A stretch of 50,645 bases of DNA from a virus: positions 1 through 50,645 of the IMG/VR virus record IMGVR_UViG_3300049893_002805; one strand, given 5' to 3'. Shown piece after piece: positions 1 through 11,100 of the stretch (position 1 is the stretch's first letter; each line of letters starts with the position of its first letter). The notes under the pieces are model-generated. The model did not search any database, was not told the origin of the DNA, and saw only the letters and a program-made list of their open reading frames with translations. Position numbers and translations under genes: made by a program.

Positions 1-2482
1 CGATGATCTGCAATGTCTTTGTTGTGGCTCCAAGAGTGTAGTCGTAGAGTACAGGCGTAATAAGGTACGCCACCGCACCCTCATAGCTCTCCCTGCGATC
101 GACCTTCTTGCTCTCAAAACAATCAACAAACTGGATCGTCTTAGAATCGGTCATGGCATGTGCTTTGCCAACAACCACGTTCATTCCAAGCTCCTCACGG
201 GTAATTAGGAAATGATCAATTTCTTTGGCATTTCCCTTCAATTCCCATTGAACCAAGACCTTGTTCGACCCCATCGGGATTGCAAGGGCGTTTTGGATCA
301 ACGGAGTGTTGACCGCCAAAGACAATCTCAGGTGGATCACCGAACCAACCGTTGCCGAGGTGAAAGACGAACTGGAATGGTTCCTTTGCAGGCTGGTCGT
401 GGAAACAATGTTCCCCTCCCCCAGGATGATTGGATTTTGCCATTTTGCTGGGGAGTAGCTGTAAGACCTAGCCGGATTGGTGGTGTCCGTGACTGTCAGT
501 TCAAAGGTGCCCAGGAGTGTCTGAGCGCTCCTGAAGTGGGTCGTGATTGCATACTCGTATTCGCACCCAGCTTGGACAGGCTTCACACCTTTGCCAGCCC
601 CTTGAGTGCGGTCAGAGAACTCGGAGCCCATGAAGATGCCCATGTCCTCCACTTCCGAGGTCGTAAGATTGGTGCGCTTCACATGGTAGGCTACCAAGCT
701 TTGGAGGTACTCGCGGTTGTTCACGAGGTCATCCTGGAAGAACCCAAGAATCCCTTGCTGAGCCATTGCCCGTCGAACTTGGTCAATTCTGCCTTCTGCA
801 ACCGAGGTCGTGAGCGTGAACTGGATGTCCTGTTCCAGGCCGACGTTTACGGCTCTCATTGGAGACGCCGTTGTGGTCAAAATGCCATTGGTTACAGGGT
901 TATACTGGATTTGCACTGGTGGAGTTGCCCACAGTTCAGTCCCGTCCCTGTAGATCAGGCGCACGATGTACTCGTAGTCCCGTCGTTCCACGGGGTTCTC
1001 ATCGGTCACGTAGAACCGCATATCCGGCGTTGGAAGCTCAGGCATGAAGATCGTGTTGCCAATCTGCGCTGCCTCTGTAAGCTCCTGGAGCAAAGTAAGG
1101 TCACGACGGTAAACCTTCATTGCCAACACGGATGGAGGGATGTCGTTCAGTTCAAGCTCAATTGACCGATTGACAATTTTGGCATGGAGAGACAAGAAGG
1201 ACTTCTTCTTGCTGCTCTTTGAGCGAACAGAGAGAGCCTTGGAGATGGGCACACAAGTGGCCGAAGTGAACTCACTTGCCTTGAACTCTTGTCGGTTGTA
1301 GGTCACAGCCCGGTAGACCACAGGTTTCATGGAAGGAAAGTGATCCTCGAACCAACGCACCCCATCCTGCTTGCGGATTGGAACCTTCGCAATCTGCACA
1401 AAGCCGTTGTCCATGGTAACGGTCTGTGTGTCCACTGCCTTTCGAAAAATGATGATTCCAGCGCCATTTTCGTCTAGCTGCTTGAATTCCAGCCTATTGT
1501 ACCCAACGCAAGGTGTGGCCATCAACATCGGCGGAACGATTGGGATGGAATACAAGGCCACGTTCCTTGAGTGTTGCACCAGCATGGATACCGCGTCCAT
1601 CTCGATCCCGTTGGAATCATGAAGCTGGAAAAGCAGGTAGAACTGGTCACCAACAGAACTTGCGTTGAGGAACAAGTCTTCCTCGATCACGAGGTTGTTT
1701 GTCTCCTCCAAGGTTGAAACCAAAACCAGCTCATCGTTTGCAAGTCCAAGTTGATCGCTTGAACGGGAGTTGGGTTTGATCACGGCGCTAAGGATGCCAA
1801 ACGCTGCCCTTGTAAGACCCGAGAGGGCTGGTTGAACAGCTTCCCGAGCAATGCCCCCAAGCTTTTGGTGAACGCCCTCCTGGGCCTTCCTGGTGTCAGC
1901 AACCTGGGTGGTTGCTCGTCCAACGATTGCTGGATCGACTCCGTAATTGAGCAAGAGGGAATGAGCGTTCTCCCCTGGAGAGATTCCAAGGGAAACTTGG
2001 CTAGCTTGAGGCTGGTAGAGTGGGATCTGGTTGGTTGGCTGCGAGATGTTTTCCTTTGTCAGGTCCGAAGCCTTTACGAGCTTGTAGCCCTTCGTCTGGA
2101 ACAAGGTGGTTCCTTGTTTCAGGTTCACGAGGTCCTTGATCTTGTCGTTCGGAAAACGGCTGGTAATGTCGCTGGTGATCGTTGTGATCAATCCCTTGGT
2201 GAAAGCACGACCCGCCTCAACCTTGCTGGCCGATTGTCGAAGCAAGCTTTGAACCAGTTCCCGTCCCGAAGTTCCTCCAACGGAAGAAGCCATCTTGGTT
2301 TCAGGAGCGGAGGTGGAAACACCAATCTTCACCAAGTAAGCCTTGCTCTTGATCGCCTTGACGGCATTCACTGAATACTTGATCTTGTAGTGAAACTGAC
2401 CCTGCTGAGTAAACCCCTGAAACGAGGCGAAATCGGCTGGAAGGGTGAGGATTCCACTTTGACGTGTGACTGCGATTTTCAT
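1..2482 (-). CDS. Large virion protein, C-terminus beyond window (partial)
   Basis: An open frame of 827 codons starts at ATG 2482 (MKIAVTRQSG) and is still open at base 1, so the C-terminus lies outside the window. It begins 1 base after the TAA of the upstream virion gene, as expected in a co-translated structural operon. I do not recognise the N-terminal half. The second half has beta-rich stretches of fibronectin-type-III or immunoglobulin-like character, for example FYVTDENPVERRDYEYIVRL and, near the right end of the visible part, VLVQWELKG followed by a Tyr-rich strand. Position next to baseplate and tail-tip genes suggests a baseplate periphery or tail-tip component. That role is inference; the reading frame itself is clear. 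Confidence 0.8.
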   Translation of the reverse strand, partial: MKIAVTRQSGILTLPADFASFQGFTQQGQFHYKIKYSVNAVKAIKSKAYLVKIGVSTSAPETKMASSVGGTSGRELVQSLLRQSASKVEAGRAFTKGLITTITSDITSRFPNDKIKDLVNLKQGTTLFQTKGYKLVKASDLTKENISQPTNQIPLYQPQASQVSLGISPGENAHSLLLNYGVDPAIVGRATTQVADTRKAQEGVHQKLGGIAREAVQPALSGLTRAAFGILSAVIKPNSRSSDQLGLANDELVLVSTLEETNNLVIEEDLFLNASSVGDQFYLLFQLHDSNGIEMDAVSMLVQHSRNVALYSIPIVPPMLMATPCVGYNRLEFKQLDENGAGIIIFRKAVDTQTVTMDNGFVQIAKVPIRKQDGVRWFEDHFPSMKPVVYRAVTYNRQEFKASEFTSATCVPISKALSVRSKSSKKKSFLSLHAKIVNRSIELELNDIPPSVLAMKVYRRDLTLLQELTEAAQIGNTIFMPELPTPDMRFYVTDENPVERRDYEYIVRLIYRDGTELWATPPVQIQYNPVTNGILTTTASPMRAVNVGLEQDIQFTLTTSVAEGRIDQVRRAMAQQGILGFFQDDLVNNREYLQSLVAYHVKRTNLTTSEVEDMGIFMGSEFSDRTQGAGKGVKPVQAGCEYEYAITTHFRSAQTLLGTFELTVTDTTNPARSYSYSPAKWQNPIILGEGNIVSTTSLQRNHSSSSFTSATVGSVIHLRLSLAVNTPLIQNALAIPMGSNKVLVQWELKGNAKEIDHFLITREELGMNVVVGKAHAMTDSKTIQFVDCFESKKVDRRESYEGAVAYLITPVLYDYTLGATTKTLQII

Positions 2483-2483
2483 T

Positions 2484-3509
2484 TTAGCCCTCGAAGATCA
2501 AGGTGAACAAATTGATGAACTTGTGAACCCCAGCGCTATCAGTGAACACCTTGCCTGCAAAGAAGACCCGCTTGCTCCTGATTGGACGGTTCCTTGGGTC
2601 CTTCTCCTGACGGATCTTGTCGGACTCCGAGATGTCCTCGCCTCGAATGTTGAAAAGGCCAAAGTCGATGATGTCCAGCTTCACAATCTCATTTTGCCCA
2701 AGTTCAAACATCTGGCACACGAGGTTGTTTCCACGGGAGGTTTCATCAAAGGAAATGTCCGCTGAATAGCCCTTCTGTGCAGCAGCCTGGATTTCCCTTT
2801 CCACGTCGGCAAAAGTCAATTTTGGACGCTGGTTCAAGATCGGGTAGTTGCCAAGGAGATTGACAGTGGAGTCCCCTGGACGATACTTGTTGATTGGGGG
2901 GAGGTACTGAAAGTTCGGCAGGTGACTCAGCTTTGAGTCAACAAAGAGGCCATCTGTTGTCTCCACGCTAGACTCGGATCTCTCCCCAGGCGCAAAAGGG
3001 GAGGAGTCAGAGATTCGATAGGAGATGGTGTTGCGGTTGAGGAGGAATTGCTCCCTGTTCTCATCCAATGGGTCTGGACTGCCGATAATTCGGTTATTCA
3101 GGAAAGAATCAAGAGAGGAGCTCAGGAGAGTGTTGGCCATCGAGGAGAACACACTGTCCTCTGCTGGCGCGTAAATCCTACCTGTCGTTCCAGAAAGCTC
3201 TGTTGAGGAGGTGACAACGGTCAGGATCTTGCCATTCCTCACCGGGAGAGTGGAGGATCGAAAGTTAACAAGCTTTCCAGCATCATCCGACTCAAAGGTA
3301 ATCCCATCCTGGGGGAGGGACACGGCTTCCAGGTATGGTCTGCGCGTTCCATCCAAGGAGGCACTTGTGGAGAGGTCCTGGGCGTAGAAGGCCCCAGCAT
3401 CAGTGAAGGAGTAGAACTCGGCCTTCATTTTCCCTGTGGCGATCTGGCGACGCCCTTCCAGGGTGATGATGGTGTCCATGATTCTTGATTTTGAGTTGAT
3501 AAAACCCAT
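2484..3509 (-). CDS. Conserved virion structural protein
   Basis: This is a 341-residue protein starting MGFINSKSRIMDTIITLEGR. N-termini with the pattern (K/S)RI-DT--TLEGRRQIA-GK--AEF-SFTD are familiar to me from T4-like myoviruses, where the genes sit among neck, tail or baseplate genes without a defined role. The body is Ser/Thr/Asp-rich with no signal peptide or membrane segment. It lies in the minus-strand structural operon, 1 base ahead of the next gene and 50 bases after the preceding one; a long imperfect hairpin fills that gap. Calling it a virion protein rests on context and composition, and the exact function is unknown. Confidence 0.75.
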   Translation of the reverse strand: MGFINSKSRIMDTIITLEGRRQIATGKMKAEFYSFTDAGAFYAQDLSTSASLDGTRRPYLEAVSLPQDGITFESDDAGKLVNFRSSTLPVRNGKILTVVTSSTELSGTTGRIYAPAEDSVFSSMANTLLSSSLDSFLNNRIIGSPDPLDENREQFLLNRNTISYRISDSSPFAPGERSESSVETTDGLFVDSKLSHLPNFQYLPPINKYRPGDSTVNLLGNYPILNQRPKLTFADVEREIQAAAQKGYSADISFDETSRGNNLVCQMFELGQNEIVKLDIIDFGLFNIRGEDISESDKIRQEKDPRNRPIRSKRVFFAGKVFTDSAGVHKFINLFTLIFEG

Positions 3510-3515
3510 GTCGGT

Positions 3516-3560
3516 AAGTATCCAAGGTTAGCAAGTGCTGGATGCCAACCTCAAATACTT
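3516..3560 (-). promoter_or_regulatory. Intergenic mRNA hairpin
   Basis: Arms 3516-3521 and 3555-3560 (AAGTAT/ATACTT) and 3525-3529 and 3547-3551 (AGGTT/AACCT) pair with a symmetric internal loop between them and a 17-base apical loop. It fills the gap between two structural genes and has no T-run in the minus-strand sense. It is therefore more likely a processing, stability or attenuation structure than an intrinsic terminator. Confidence 0.4.
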
Positions 3561-4852
3561 CAGGTATCCGAAAATGGCTGTCCTGCTCTGTACTCAAAGT
3601 CGTAGATCCCGGAGTCATTTGTGTTGTAGACGGATGGATTACTTGCAGAAGCCGCTGAAGCCGACCCGCTCACAAATCGAACCCCCACGACTGCTCCCAT
3701 GGAACCTCGACGCCCATTGTTCAAGCCGTCAGCAGTCACTCCGTCGGCATTGTAGAACTTCGTGAACTTCCTCTGTTCCAGCATATCACGAAATTGTCCG
3801 TACCGATTGTTACGGTAGATGCAATCGCTGAAGTAAGGGAAACCATTGACGATTCCGTACTTCCATCCACGAATATCCACGGAGGACACGTAATAGCCGT
3901 TAATCACTCCAGCCGTGGAATAGTGCTTGCTGGATGTTACTCCATTGATGATCGGAACGTTCTGGTAGTTGTCACCCACACCGAAGAGCACCTTGGTCAA
4001 CTGCTGTTGGGCAGGGCCAATCGTTCCTCTGGTGATGCCAAAGGCTCCAGTAACGGCTGGCGGGTACAACTCGCTGGTGATGCTGTAGAACAAGTCGTCC
4101 GAGGACGATACAGCCCCAGTAACGTCGAGAAGGGTGTACCGGACAGGTTCCGTTCCACCTTTTCCTCCGACCGTATTAGGACCAAGGACACTAACCCTCG
4201 GCATGATGAACTCAAGGGTCACCAAGGAACTGGAAGGAGTTGAGGTGACGTAGGTTCCGTACCTTGCTCCCTTGCCAGAAGCGAGGGTGTAAGACTCGGA
4301 AACTGGGACGTAGACGTTGTTTTTGCGGAAATTCTGATTGAGCAACCTTTTGATAAGGCTGTACCGATTCTGGAATGGGTATGTGCACGCCCAAACGTTG
4401 TCAGCAACGTTGGTCAGGTCATCAGCGTGAGAAGCGGTTACACCGTAGGTTGTGTAAATGAGCTTCCCAACAGCCCCGCTGATCACCCAGCTATCTCCAT
4501 CGGTGATCAAAATTGGAGCCGGTCCAAACTCGGCCTGGGCAAGCGTCACCAATCCCCCATTCAGGAGATAGCACTCGTATGGATCTGGAAGAATCGTATC
4601 TTCGTATCGCTCTTCTCCAGAAACGAAGTGACGGAACCGGAATCCAATGCCAAGGCTCCTTGTCCTGTTTGAGCCGCTGTAATCGGCAAAGCCAGAATAC
4701 CGCTGGGCAATTCGGAACTCGTTGGACCCACTCGTGTTCAAGGCAATAATGCGCCTTGTCCCGGCCAGAAAACTGCCGGAAAAGATGGCATCGCCGTAGG
4801 AGCCCGAGTAGGCTACGTTGGGCTCAACATCGTATTGATCGAGGACTGTCAT
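3560..4852 (-). CDS. Virion structural protein
   Basis: This 430-residue protein starts MTVLDQYDVEPNVAYSGSYG. It is rich in Ser, Gly, Tyr and Asn, with short SGS, TGS and SGSN repeats of the style seen in many of the neighbouring tail proteins. Its ATG overlaps the TGA of the upstream LamG protein gene (ATGA), so the two are probably translated together. There is no enzymatic motif or membrane segment. The C-terminal residues are aromatic (YDFEYRAGQPFSDT), a pattern common in tail-tip or fibre-associated proteins. The role is inferred only from operon position and composition. Confidence 0.75.
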   Translation of the reverse strand: MTVLDQYDVEPNVAYSGSYGDAIFSGSFLAGTRRIIALNTSGSNEFRIAQRYSGFADYSGSNRTRSLGIGFRFRHFVSGEERYEDTILPDPYECYLLNGGLVTLAQAEFGPAPILITDGDSWVISGAVGKLIYTTYGVTASHADDLTNVADNVWACTYPFQNRYSLIKRLLNQNFRKNNVYVPVSESYTLASGKGARYGTYVTSTPSSSLVTLEFIMPRVSVLGPNTVGGKGGTEPVRYTLLDVTGAVSSSDDLFYSITSELYPPAVTGAFGITRGTIGPAQQQLTKVLFGVGDNYQNVPIINGVTSSKHYSTAGVINGYYVSSVDIRGWKYGIVNGFPYFSDCIYRNNRYGQFRDMLEQRKFTKFYNADGVTADGLNNGRRGSMGAVVGVRFVSGSASAASASNPSVYNTNDSGIYDFEYRAGQPFSDT

Positions 4853-7356
4853 CCAATCACCTCATGCACGCTGACGGAGGTCAGGTGTTGGTTCAGCGTA
4901 TCGTGATGTTCCTTCCCCTCTCGTACCATCGAACCGTAGAGAACGATCTTGGCGGGAGCAGGAGCAAAGGTCAGGGTTGGTCCACGGGCGTTGAAAATGG
5001 CCGCAGTGCCATTGTCATTCAAAGCAATGTACAACGGCAACTGCCATCCCAGAACGAGCTTGTCTCCTGGCATCAAGAGATACGGATTTGGCTTTCCGTA
5101 CCTTTCAAGGGAAATGACTGGAGCGTTGATGAAGTTGAGATCCGCCCTGGACACCAAATCCCCTCTATCCAGAGGACCCAGGAAGTCTCGACCACCTGGA
5201 AGGAATAGGCCATTTCGGCTACCATTCTTGTTGATCAGCATGAACTGGGTGACATCCCCCAGGTTCATCTCCGTGTGACCATCGCTTGACAGTGGACTCT
5301 TGACGGTTCCAGAGAGGGAGTACCTTCCGCTCCAATTGCCATTGGTTCCAGAGAGATTCAGTTCCCTGGACAGCCTTTGAACGGAAGTGGCATCGCCACT
5401 TTGGAAAGCAACGAATTGCGCCCAAGTGACAAGCTCTCTGGAGGTGTCGCAGTAGATCCCATTGATCACTTCAGGGATTGTGGCTCCTGTCACCACAAAC
5501 GAAGCTGTAGGCGTGTTGGTGACACGATATGGAATGGTTTGCATCCCATCGTTCACATACCCAAATGGGCTCCTCTGGTTCAAGAGGAAGAAGGTGTTCA
5601 TCGTTGCCTTTGTGCTTGCAGAGGCAAAGAATGCGCCCTGAGCAAAGGCTCCGCTGAACTCCAGGACCACCTTTTCCACCAGGAATGGCGTCTGGATGTA
5701 GTCAGACATCAAGATTGTATTGGAAGACGTGGCATGGAACTTGCTGTGGTACGGAAAGCCAAAGTTGCTCGAAGGAGCACCTGCGGCCAAGTCTCTTACC
5801 GAGGCTCCACCGTTATCGAGGCCCTGTGCAAAGCCAATGCACTGCTCATCCCAAAGTTGCTGGAGGCCACCAAGCGTGTTTGCGTAGGCACCAAATTCCC
5901 TACCGTTTCCAATTCCCTGCCATTTCTTCAGGTCCTTGTTCCAGTAGCACATTGGGTGGTTGTTGGAACCGCTCGTGAAGTTCTCAATGTAGACCGAGTG
6001 CTCAGCGTTCGGAGTCAGGTCAATCTCAATCTTCGTCTTGCTCCAAAGAGGTTGATCGAATCCTTCTCCAACGTCTGTCACCTTGCTTCCCGTTGCGTAG
6101 AAGGTGCTTTCAAGCGCCTTGCCATCCACGGCTGGGTTCCAATCGTCCCTGAACGGAGTGCTGTCCTGCCCAGGGGTGAACTTGACAAAGGCATCCCCGA
6201 CTCCCTTGCGCACGACGCCGGAAACGATGATATTCGTGTTCATCTCCGCATCGTCAACAAAGGAAAAGTTGGAATCGTAGCGCTTCAAGGCTGGATTGGA
6301 GGCGTGCAATCCAGAAGGGAGAGCAACTCCAACCGATGCCGATGCCACCGTACCGTTGTAGAGGTAGGTTGCCTCATTATCCGTAATGGGACGGTTGGCG
6401 AGGACGAAGTTGTTGAAGTAGCCTGTACCGACCGCATCGTTTCCAACGTATCCAAGAGTGTCAAAGACAGCACCCAGGTGAATTGTGCCAGAAACAGTTG
6501 GAACACCAGAAAAGCCAGTGTCCGCAACAAATTGCATGGCAATCGGAACACCGTCGAAATAAACCGTCGCACCAACGTCAGTGTTGCTGTTTCCAGAAAC
6601 GGCCACGGCAATGTGGTGCCACTCACTACTGGTGAAGAGTCCAGCCGAGGACGAATAGATGAGATATTTGGTTGGACCACTGAAAAACCCAAGAACCACT
6701 TCGCCCGTCGAGGAGCCCATCACCTCCACAATTGGGGTCGTCATGTTTGTTCCGGCCCAAAAAATCGGGTAGAACGGCAGAAGCATGGCAATGTTGAAAT
6801 GTGTAGCAAACGTGAAATGCGGGATCTGATTCTGGAACAGCTCGTTGTTCAAGCCATCAGACGAAGAGAAGGTGGTGTAAATACCAGTTCCACCTCCATC
6901 CAAAAGAACCGAGTGGGTGTTTGGCCAAAGCGTCCCGTTGGTATTGTAGTAGGGTGGGACATCTGTCGTGCTTAGGATGTAATCCAAAGACCCAAGGGAT
7001 GCCGAATACAGCGTTTGGGCGCTGTTTGGAGAGGTGTAGCCAGCCCCGGCCAAAGTTTTGCTCTGAAACCTCCACCAAGCGTAGATGTTTCCTGCCGGGT
7101 AGGCTGGGCCAAGAGAGTAGTCGGAATAGGTGCCATCAGCGGCAACAACGTTGAAGCCCTGATTTTCAGACCCAGAAGCGTAAGACGAGAACGGCACCGT
7201 CTTCATGTCATCAAAGGAGCTAGAAAAGATCCCAGAACGGTTGTCCGAGGCGATCCTGGCCTTTGCCGGATAAGAGCCGGACACAGCGTCTTTTTGCTGC
7301 AACTGAATCTTGGGAGGCAGTCCCTTGATCCTGGTATTTTTCAGAGTTCTTGCCAT
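4849..7356 (-). CDS. Tail-associated protein with LamG-like (ConA-type) domain
   Basis: This is an 835-residue protein. Residues of roughly 70-350 look like a laminin-G/concanavalin-A-like jelly roll: the core SSEWHHIAVAVSG followed by a YFDGVPI strand and a terminal strand ending in ITDNEATYLYNG is the typical LamG_3 signature. Such domains in phage tails bind host glycans or stabilise fibres. The rest is beta-rich, Ser/Asn/Gly-rich and not recognised. It starts with MARTLKNTRIKGLPPKIQLQ at ATG 7356, 9 bases after the stop of the upstream gene, with a GAGAGAG ribosome site. It is probably a tail-tip or baseplate-peripheral adhesin-type protein. Confidence 0.75.
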   Translation of the reverse strand: MARTLKNTRIKGLPPKIQLQQKDAVSGSYPAKARIASDNRSGIFSSSFDDMKTVPFSSYASGSENQGFNVVAADGTYSDYSLGPAYPAGNIYAWWRFQSKTLAGAGYTSPNSAQTLYSASLGSLDYILSTTDVPPYYNTNGTLWPNTHSVLLDGGGTGIYTTFSSSDGLNNELFQNQIPHFTFATHFNIAMLLPFYPIFWAGTNMTTPIVEVMGSSTGEVVLGFFSGPTKYLIYSSSAGLFTSSEWHHIAVAVSGNSNTDVGATVYFDGVPIAMQFVADTGFSGVPTVSGTIHLGAVFDTLGYVGNDAVGTGYFNNFVLANRPITDNEATYLYNGTVASASVGVALPSGLHASNPALKRYDSNFSFVDDAEMNTNIIVSGVVRKGVGDAFVKFTPGQDSTPFRDDWNPAVDGKALESTFYATGSKVTDVGEGFDQPLWSKTKIEIDLTPNAEHSVYIENFTSGSNNHPMCYWNKDLKKWQGIGNGREFGAYANTLGGLQQLWDEQCIGFAQGLDNGGASVRDLAAGAPSSNFGFPYHSKFHATSSNTILMSDYIQTPFLVEKVVLEFSGAFAQGAFFASASTKATMNTFFLLNQRSPFGYVNDGMQTIPYRVTNTPTASFVVTGATIPEVINGIYCDTSRELVTWAQFVAFQSGDATSVQRLSRELNLSGTNGNWSGRYSLSGTVKSPLSSDGHTEMNLGDVTQFMLINKNGSRNGLFLPGGRDFLGPLDRGDLVSRADLNFINAPVISLERYGKPNPYLLMPGDKLVLGWQLPLYIALNDNGTAAIFNARGPTLTFAPAPAKIVLYGSMVREGKEHHDTLNQHLTSVSVHEVIG

Positions 7357-7365
7357 GTTGCTCTC

Positions 7366-8187
7366 TCAAGATCCACGAGCCCAGCCGCAAAACGCAATCG
7401 AGTCAGTTCCGTACTGACCAGCATTCAAACCGTAGCAGATCGTTCCCGCCGCAGAAGACTTTTGAGCATTAGGCAACATGTCTTCCTCCCCTGTCGTAAT
7501 TCCAGCGTGGGCTGTCTGGAGGAGGGTGGAATTCGTGGTTTGAAGCCGTTTGTCAAAGCTCAACGAAAGGGAATCGTCGAAGGGAACGATCTCCCGTGTA
7601 ACAGGAGACACATATGGATCTCTCCTGATTCCTGCAAAGGTATCTCCACCCTCATCAAGGAACGGACGGACTTGTGGAGGTGACCGACGGTCAATAAACT
7701 GTTGAACTCGGCTCGACCCACGGATGATGTACGAGTCGAAGTCATTGCCATCCTCCAGGGCTCCGTGAACACCATGAACGTAGTACGGCCCTTCGTTGGT
7801 TGGCCTACGAAATGGGATCGTCAATGGCTCCAGGACGGCATCAGTTTGCTCTGCCGGACCATTGTTGAGGTCAATGGGACCTGGGTAGGAGTTGCCCATT
7901 GTGATGTAAGCGACGGGGTTGAACTTTGGCAGGTCATCAAACTTACCACCAAGGCCACGGACATCCGAATCAACATAGCCCACGAACTGACCGTACGTTG
8001 TAACGTTTGTTGCTCCATCGAGCTCCCCGGACCAAAGCTTGGGCTGGGTGCCAATGAAGCGAACACGATTGGTTGTGATCTCCACGCCTTGGCGGTAAAA
8101 GTCAATAGCGGAGGTATCGTATCCGTCACCTGTTGGTGCTGGATCTCGTCTTGGAGTCTGGGTGTCATCGAATGGAGTGAACGCCAT
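7366..8187 (-). CDS. Virion structural protein
   Basis: This 273-residue protein begins MAFTPFDDTQTPRRDPAPTG. It is Asp/Pro/Gly-rich with few Cys and no transmembrane or signal segment. Start and stop are shared with the upstream gene in a TAATG overlap, which implies coupled translation. I recognise no family. The position between two very large LamG-type tail proteins suggests a small connector or baseplate-peripheral component. The C-terminal stretch (TICYGLNAGQYGTDSIAFCG) contains the only two cysteines, spaced so they could pair, though that is speculation. Confidence 0.7.
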   Translation of the reverse strand: MAFTPFDDTQTPRRDPAPTGDGYDTSAIDFYRQGVEITTNRVRFIGTQPKLWSGELDGATNVTTYGQFVGYVDSDVRGLGGKFDDLPKFNPVAYITMGNSYPGPIDLNNGPAEQTDAVLEPLTIPFRRPTNEGPYYVHGVHGALEDGNDFDSYIIRGSSRVQQFIDRRSPPQVRPFLDEGGDTFAGIRRDPYVSPVTREIVPFDDSLSLSFDKRLQTTNSTLLQTAHAGITTGEEDMLPNAQKSSAAGTICYGLNAGQYGTDSIAFCGWARGS

Positions 8188-11100
8188 TAGTACCTCGCCA
8201 CATTACCAACAATTTGAAGAAAAAGAATGGTGTCCTTCAAGGCATGCCGGTAGGCATCCCCAAGGTAGATATCGACTTGCTGATATTCCAATTTTGGCCG
8301 TTCCAGCATGTGCGACTCGATCACAAAGTTCGTGCCGAGGAACTTTGTCTTCCTTGGCACCAATTGAGCGATAAACACGCCAATGTTCGTGTCGAACCAC
8401 TTGTAGAACTCAAAGAGCCCCTTGAGATTCACCATGTCCGTGAGGCGGTTGAAGTAGACATTCCGTAGGTTCTCAAGGTCTGGATAGTCTGGGGAGAACA
8501 TCAATTCCGGGTTGCCGATGATGTTGTCCAGCGAATCCAGCGTCGAGAAGAGGTTGATGATATCCTGGTCCAGGGCGTCCACCACGGAGTAATCCACGGT
8601 AAACCGTGTGTTGTCGTGTGGGATGTCAGAAGGATTCATGGAGTACAGTGGAGCTACCTGGGCATAGGAGGAACTCAACACGTTGTCATAGTTCTGGAAG
8701 GAGCGAACCCGCACCTTGTCGGTTGTTGCTCCCACGTCGAATTTGGGGGAAATGAGGCTGTACTGGAACCTTTGTGGAACGATCACGCTGCTTGTCAAAG
8801 CAAAGCTGCCTGTCCAGTGAAGGCTATTTTGTGAGAAATCGGTGAGGTACAAGGCTCCCGTGCCATCGGAAGAGGTCGTTGGCTGGTCGGTGCTCACATC
8901 CATTCGAACCCTGCCAAAAGAGCCGGATTCAGTGGTCACGAAGTTGAAGTTCGTCAAAGGATCGGCCACACCCAGGGACTTGAAGTTCCTTGCGTGCTCA
9001 CGCCACTCTGCATCCTCCAAAGCCTTGGACCAAAACCTGAAGTGACCAGCCCGTCCATCGAAGGTGGTGGCACGGTAGAAGGAAGAGAAGCTGCCACTGT
9101 TCAGACCAGCACCGCCCGTGGTGATGCTGCCTGTTCCAATGGCGATCCAAGCTCCAGAGGCGTTGTATACCGCTTCTTTGTTGCTCCAGAAGATGTTTGA
9201 ATCCTCAAAGCAATAGGAAGAGGTCGTGTGGGCATCGACAATTTCCCCAAAGTTCTGCTTCGCCACCCTCAAGAAGTACGAGGAGGAGACATTCGAGGAA
9301 ATCTGATCTGCCCTGTATCGTCCAAAGGAGATGTACCAAGGGTTGCCATCGAAGATTGCACCAGTCACAGTCAAGACCACGCTGGAGCTTGGGCTTGGCG
9401 TTGCTGCAAACGTGATGACACCATCGGTCGTGGCAAGCAGGTTTGCAAACACGAACCCGCCGCTTGGAGCAGAGGACCCCGTAGCGTGGAGCCTTGCCAA
9501 GGACTGTGTGAGGCTTGTCAGGGAGCTTGTCGTGGGGAAACGATAGATTCCCTCAAAGGTCCAAGAGCCTGACGTAAAGAGCCCTGTGCTTTGATTGGTG
9601 GCAATGCCGTTGGTATATGTGGTTCCTGGGGGAACGTATGGGTATCCCGTCTCCGTCTCCAGCCTGGAACCTGAGAGATAAGGCGAACGAACAGAAGCAC
9701 TACCTGAGAAGTCAACAAGGGTGCTAACTTCACTCCTTGTTTCCCTGGCATTGGTCAAGGTTCTGATGGTTGGACCGCCGAATTCACGGATGCGGAAGTT
9801 GTTGTCCGGCTCAATTCCAATGGAACGGATGTAGGTCTTGACCGAGTGGATAGTACCCTTGGACTTCAGGACATCCTGGATATTCAGGAGGGATCGTCGC
9901 CAAATTTGGTTTTGGATATACTGAAGGGAGTAATTGTTGGTGCTGATCTGGTTGTCGATGTTCTCGGCATTGATGAACTGGTTCATTGAAGCCCCGGAGA
10001 ACAATGGCGGCAAGGTAATGCCGTATTGCTGGGCCATGAACTCCAGGAAGGCGTCAGGGATCGTATCCGTGCTGTCATAGTCGATGTGAAGCAAGTCTCC
10101 AAAAGCTTGGATATAGAGCTTCATCTCATCAAAGAACTTCGCCCAGGTGTACAGGAGCATCAAGATGACCTGGGTATCTCCAAGCTTTGCTGTGTCAGGG
10201 GTTGTTCCCGAAGCGCTCAGGGCATCAATGATTGGACCCTGTTCGGTGTCCAAGCCATCCTTGTCCTGGCCCTGAAGGAGGTAGTGTTGTGGAATCAATC
10301 GGTCGATGCGGTTTGGGTTGACACGATCAAATTCGTTGGCATTATCCAGGAAGGTTTGGTTCAGGTCTTCAACGTCTGGGTGGAGCGGAAAGAGGATTGG
10401 GTTCAACTCTGCTCGTTCATAGGTCATTGGGCTCGCACCAGCAATGGAACCCGTGGCAATGTTTCGAATTGCCCTTGTGTCTGCCCAGGAGCATAGTGTT
10501 CCGTGGAGAGCATTCCCGGAATGATCCAAGACAACAGGAGATTGAGAGCCCGAAGCCTCGTTGAACTTGTAGTACAGCTTCAACCCGGTCTGAGCACCAA
10601 CGCTCTTTCTCTGGTATTCATCCCTCTCGGCTTGCGAACGAATGGTGTGCCAAATCCTGAGTTCATCCAAAGCCCCGGAAAAACTTACGCTTCCGGTGAA
10701 GAATGGCACAGCCGAACCAGAACCAATGATCAGGTCGGCGGAATCCATGTTCATGGTGCCAATTTCAACCTGAGAGGAAGAGGTGTAGAGCACTCCGTTG
10801 ACGTAGGAGAGAATCTTGTTCTGAGCGGTTCTCCTGTCCCAAACAAAGGCAACGTGGTTCCATTGCCCCTTGTTGAACACGGCGTCCGCAGAGAGGGTGT
10901 AGCTTCCCGAGCCAACCTCAAAGGTCAACTTGCCTTGACTCGTTGAGCCGGTAGGTGCTGTGAGGACACCAAAACCATGCGTCCCGCTGACAGCCGAATA
11001 CGCATACTTGTTGAGGAGGAACGAGCCTGAGTTAGCCAGGGCTGGCATGTACACCTGGAACTCCACGGTCATTGAGGAGACGCCGGGGTTCAGGATGGCT

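Noticed and set aside
5377-6975. Long plus-strand open frame opposite the LamG protein gene
   Set aside because: It is antisense to a well-supported structural gene with LamG signatures; its translation is Arg/Cys/His-rich and lacks any recognisable domain. Similar long plus-strand frames at 212-1165, 20867-22183, 22655-24349 and 29279-30550 are rejected for the same reason.
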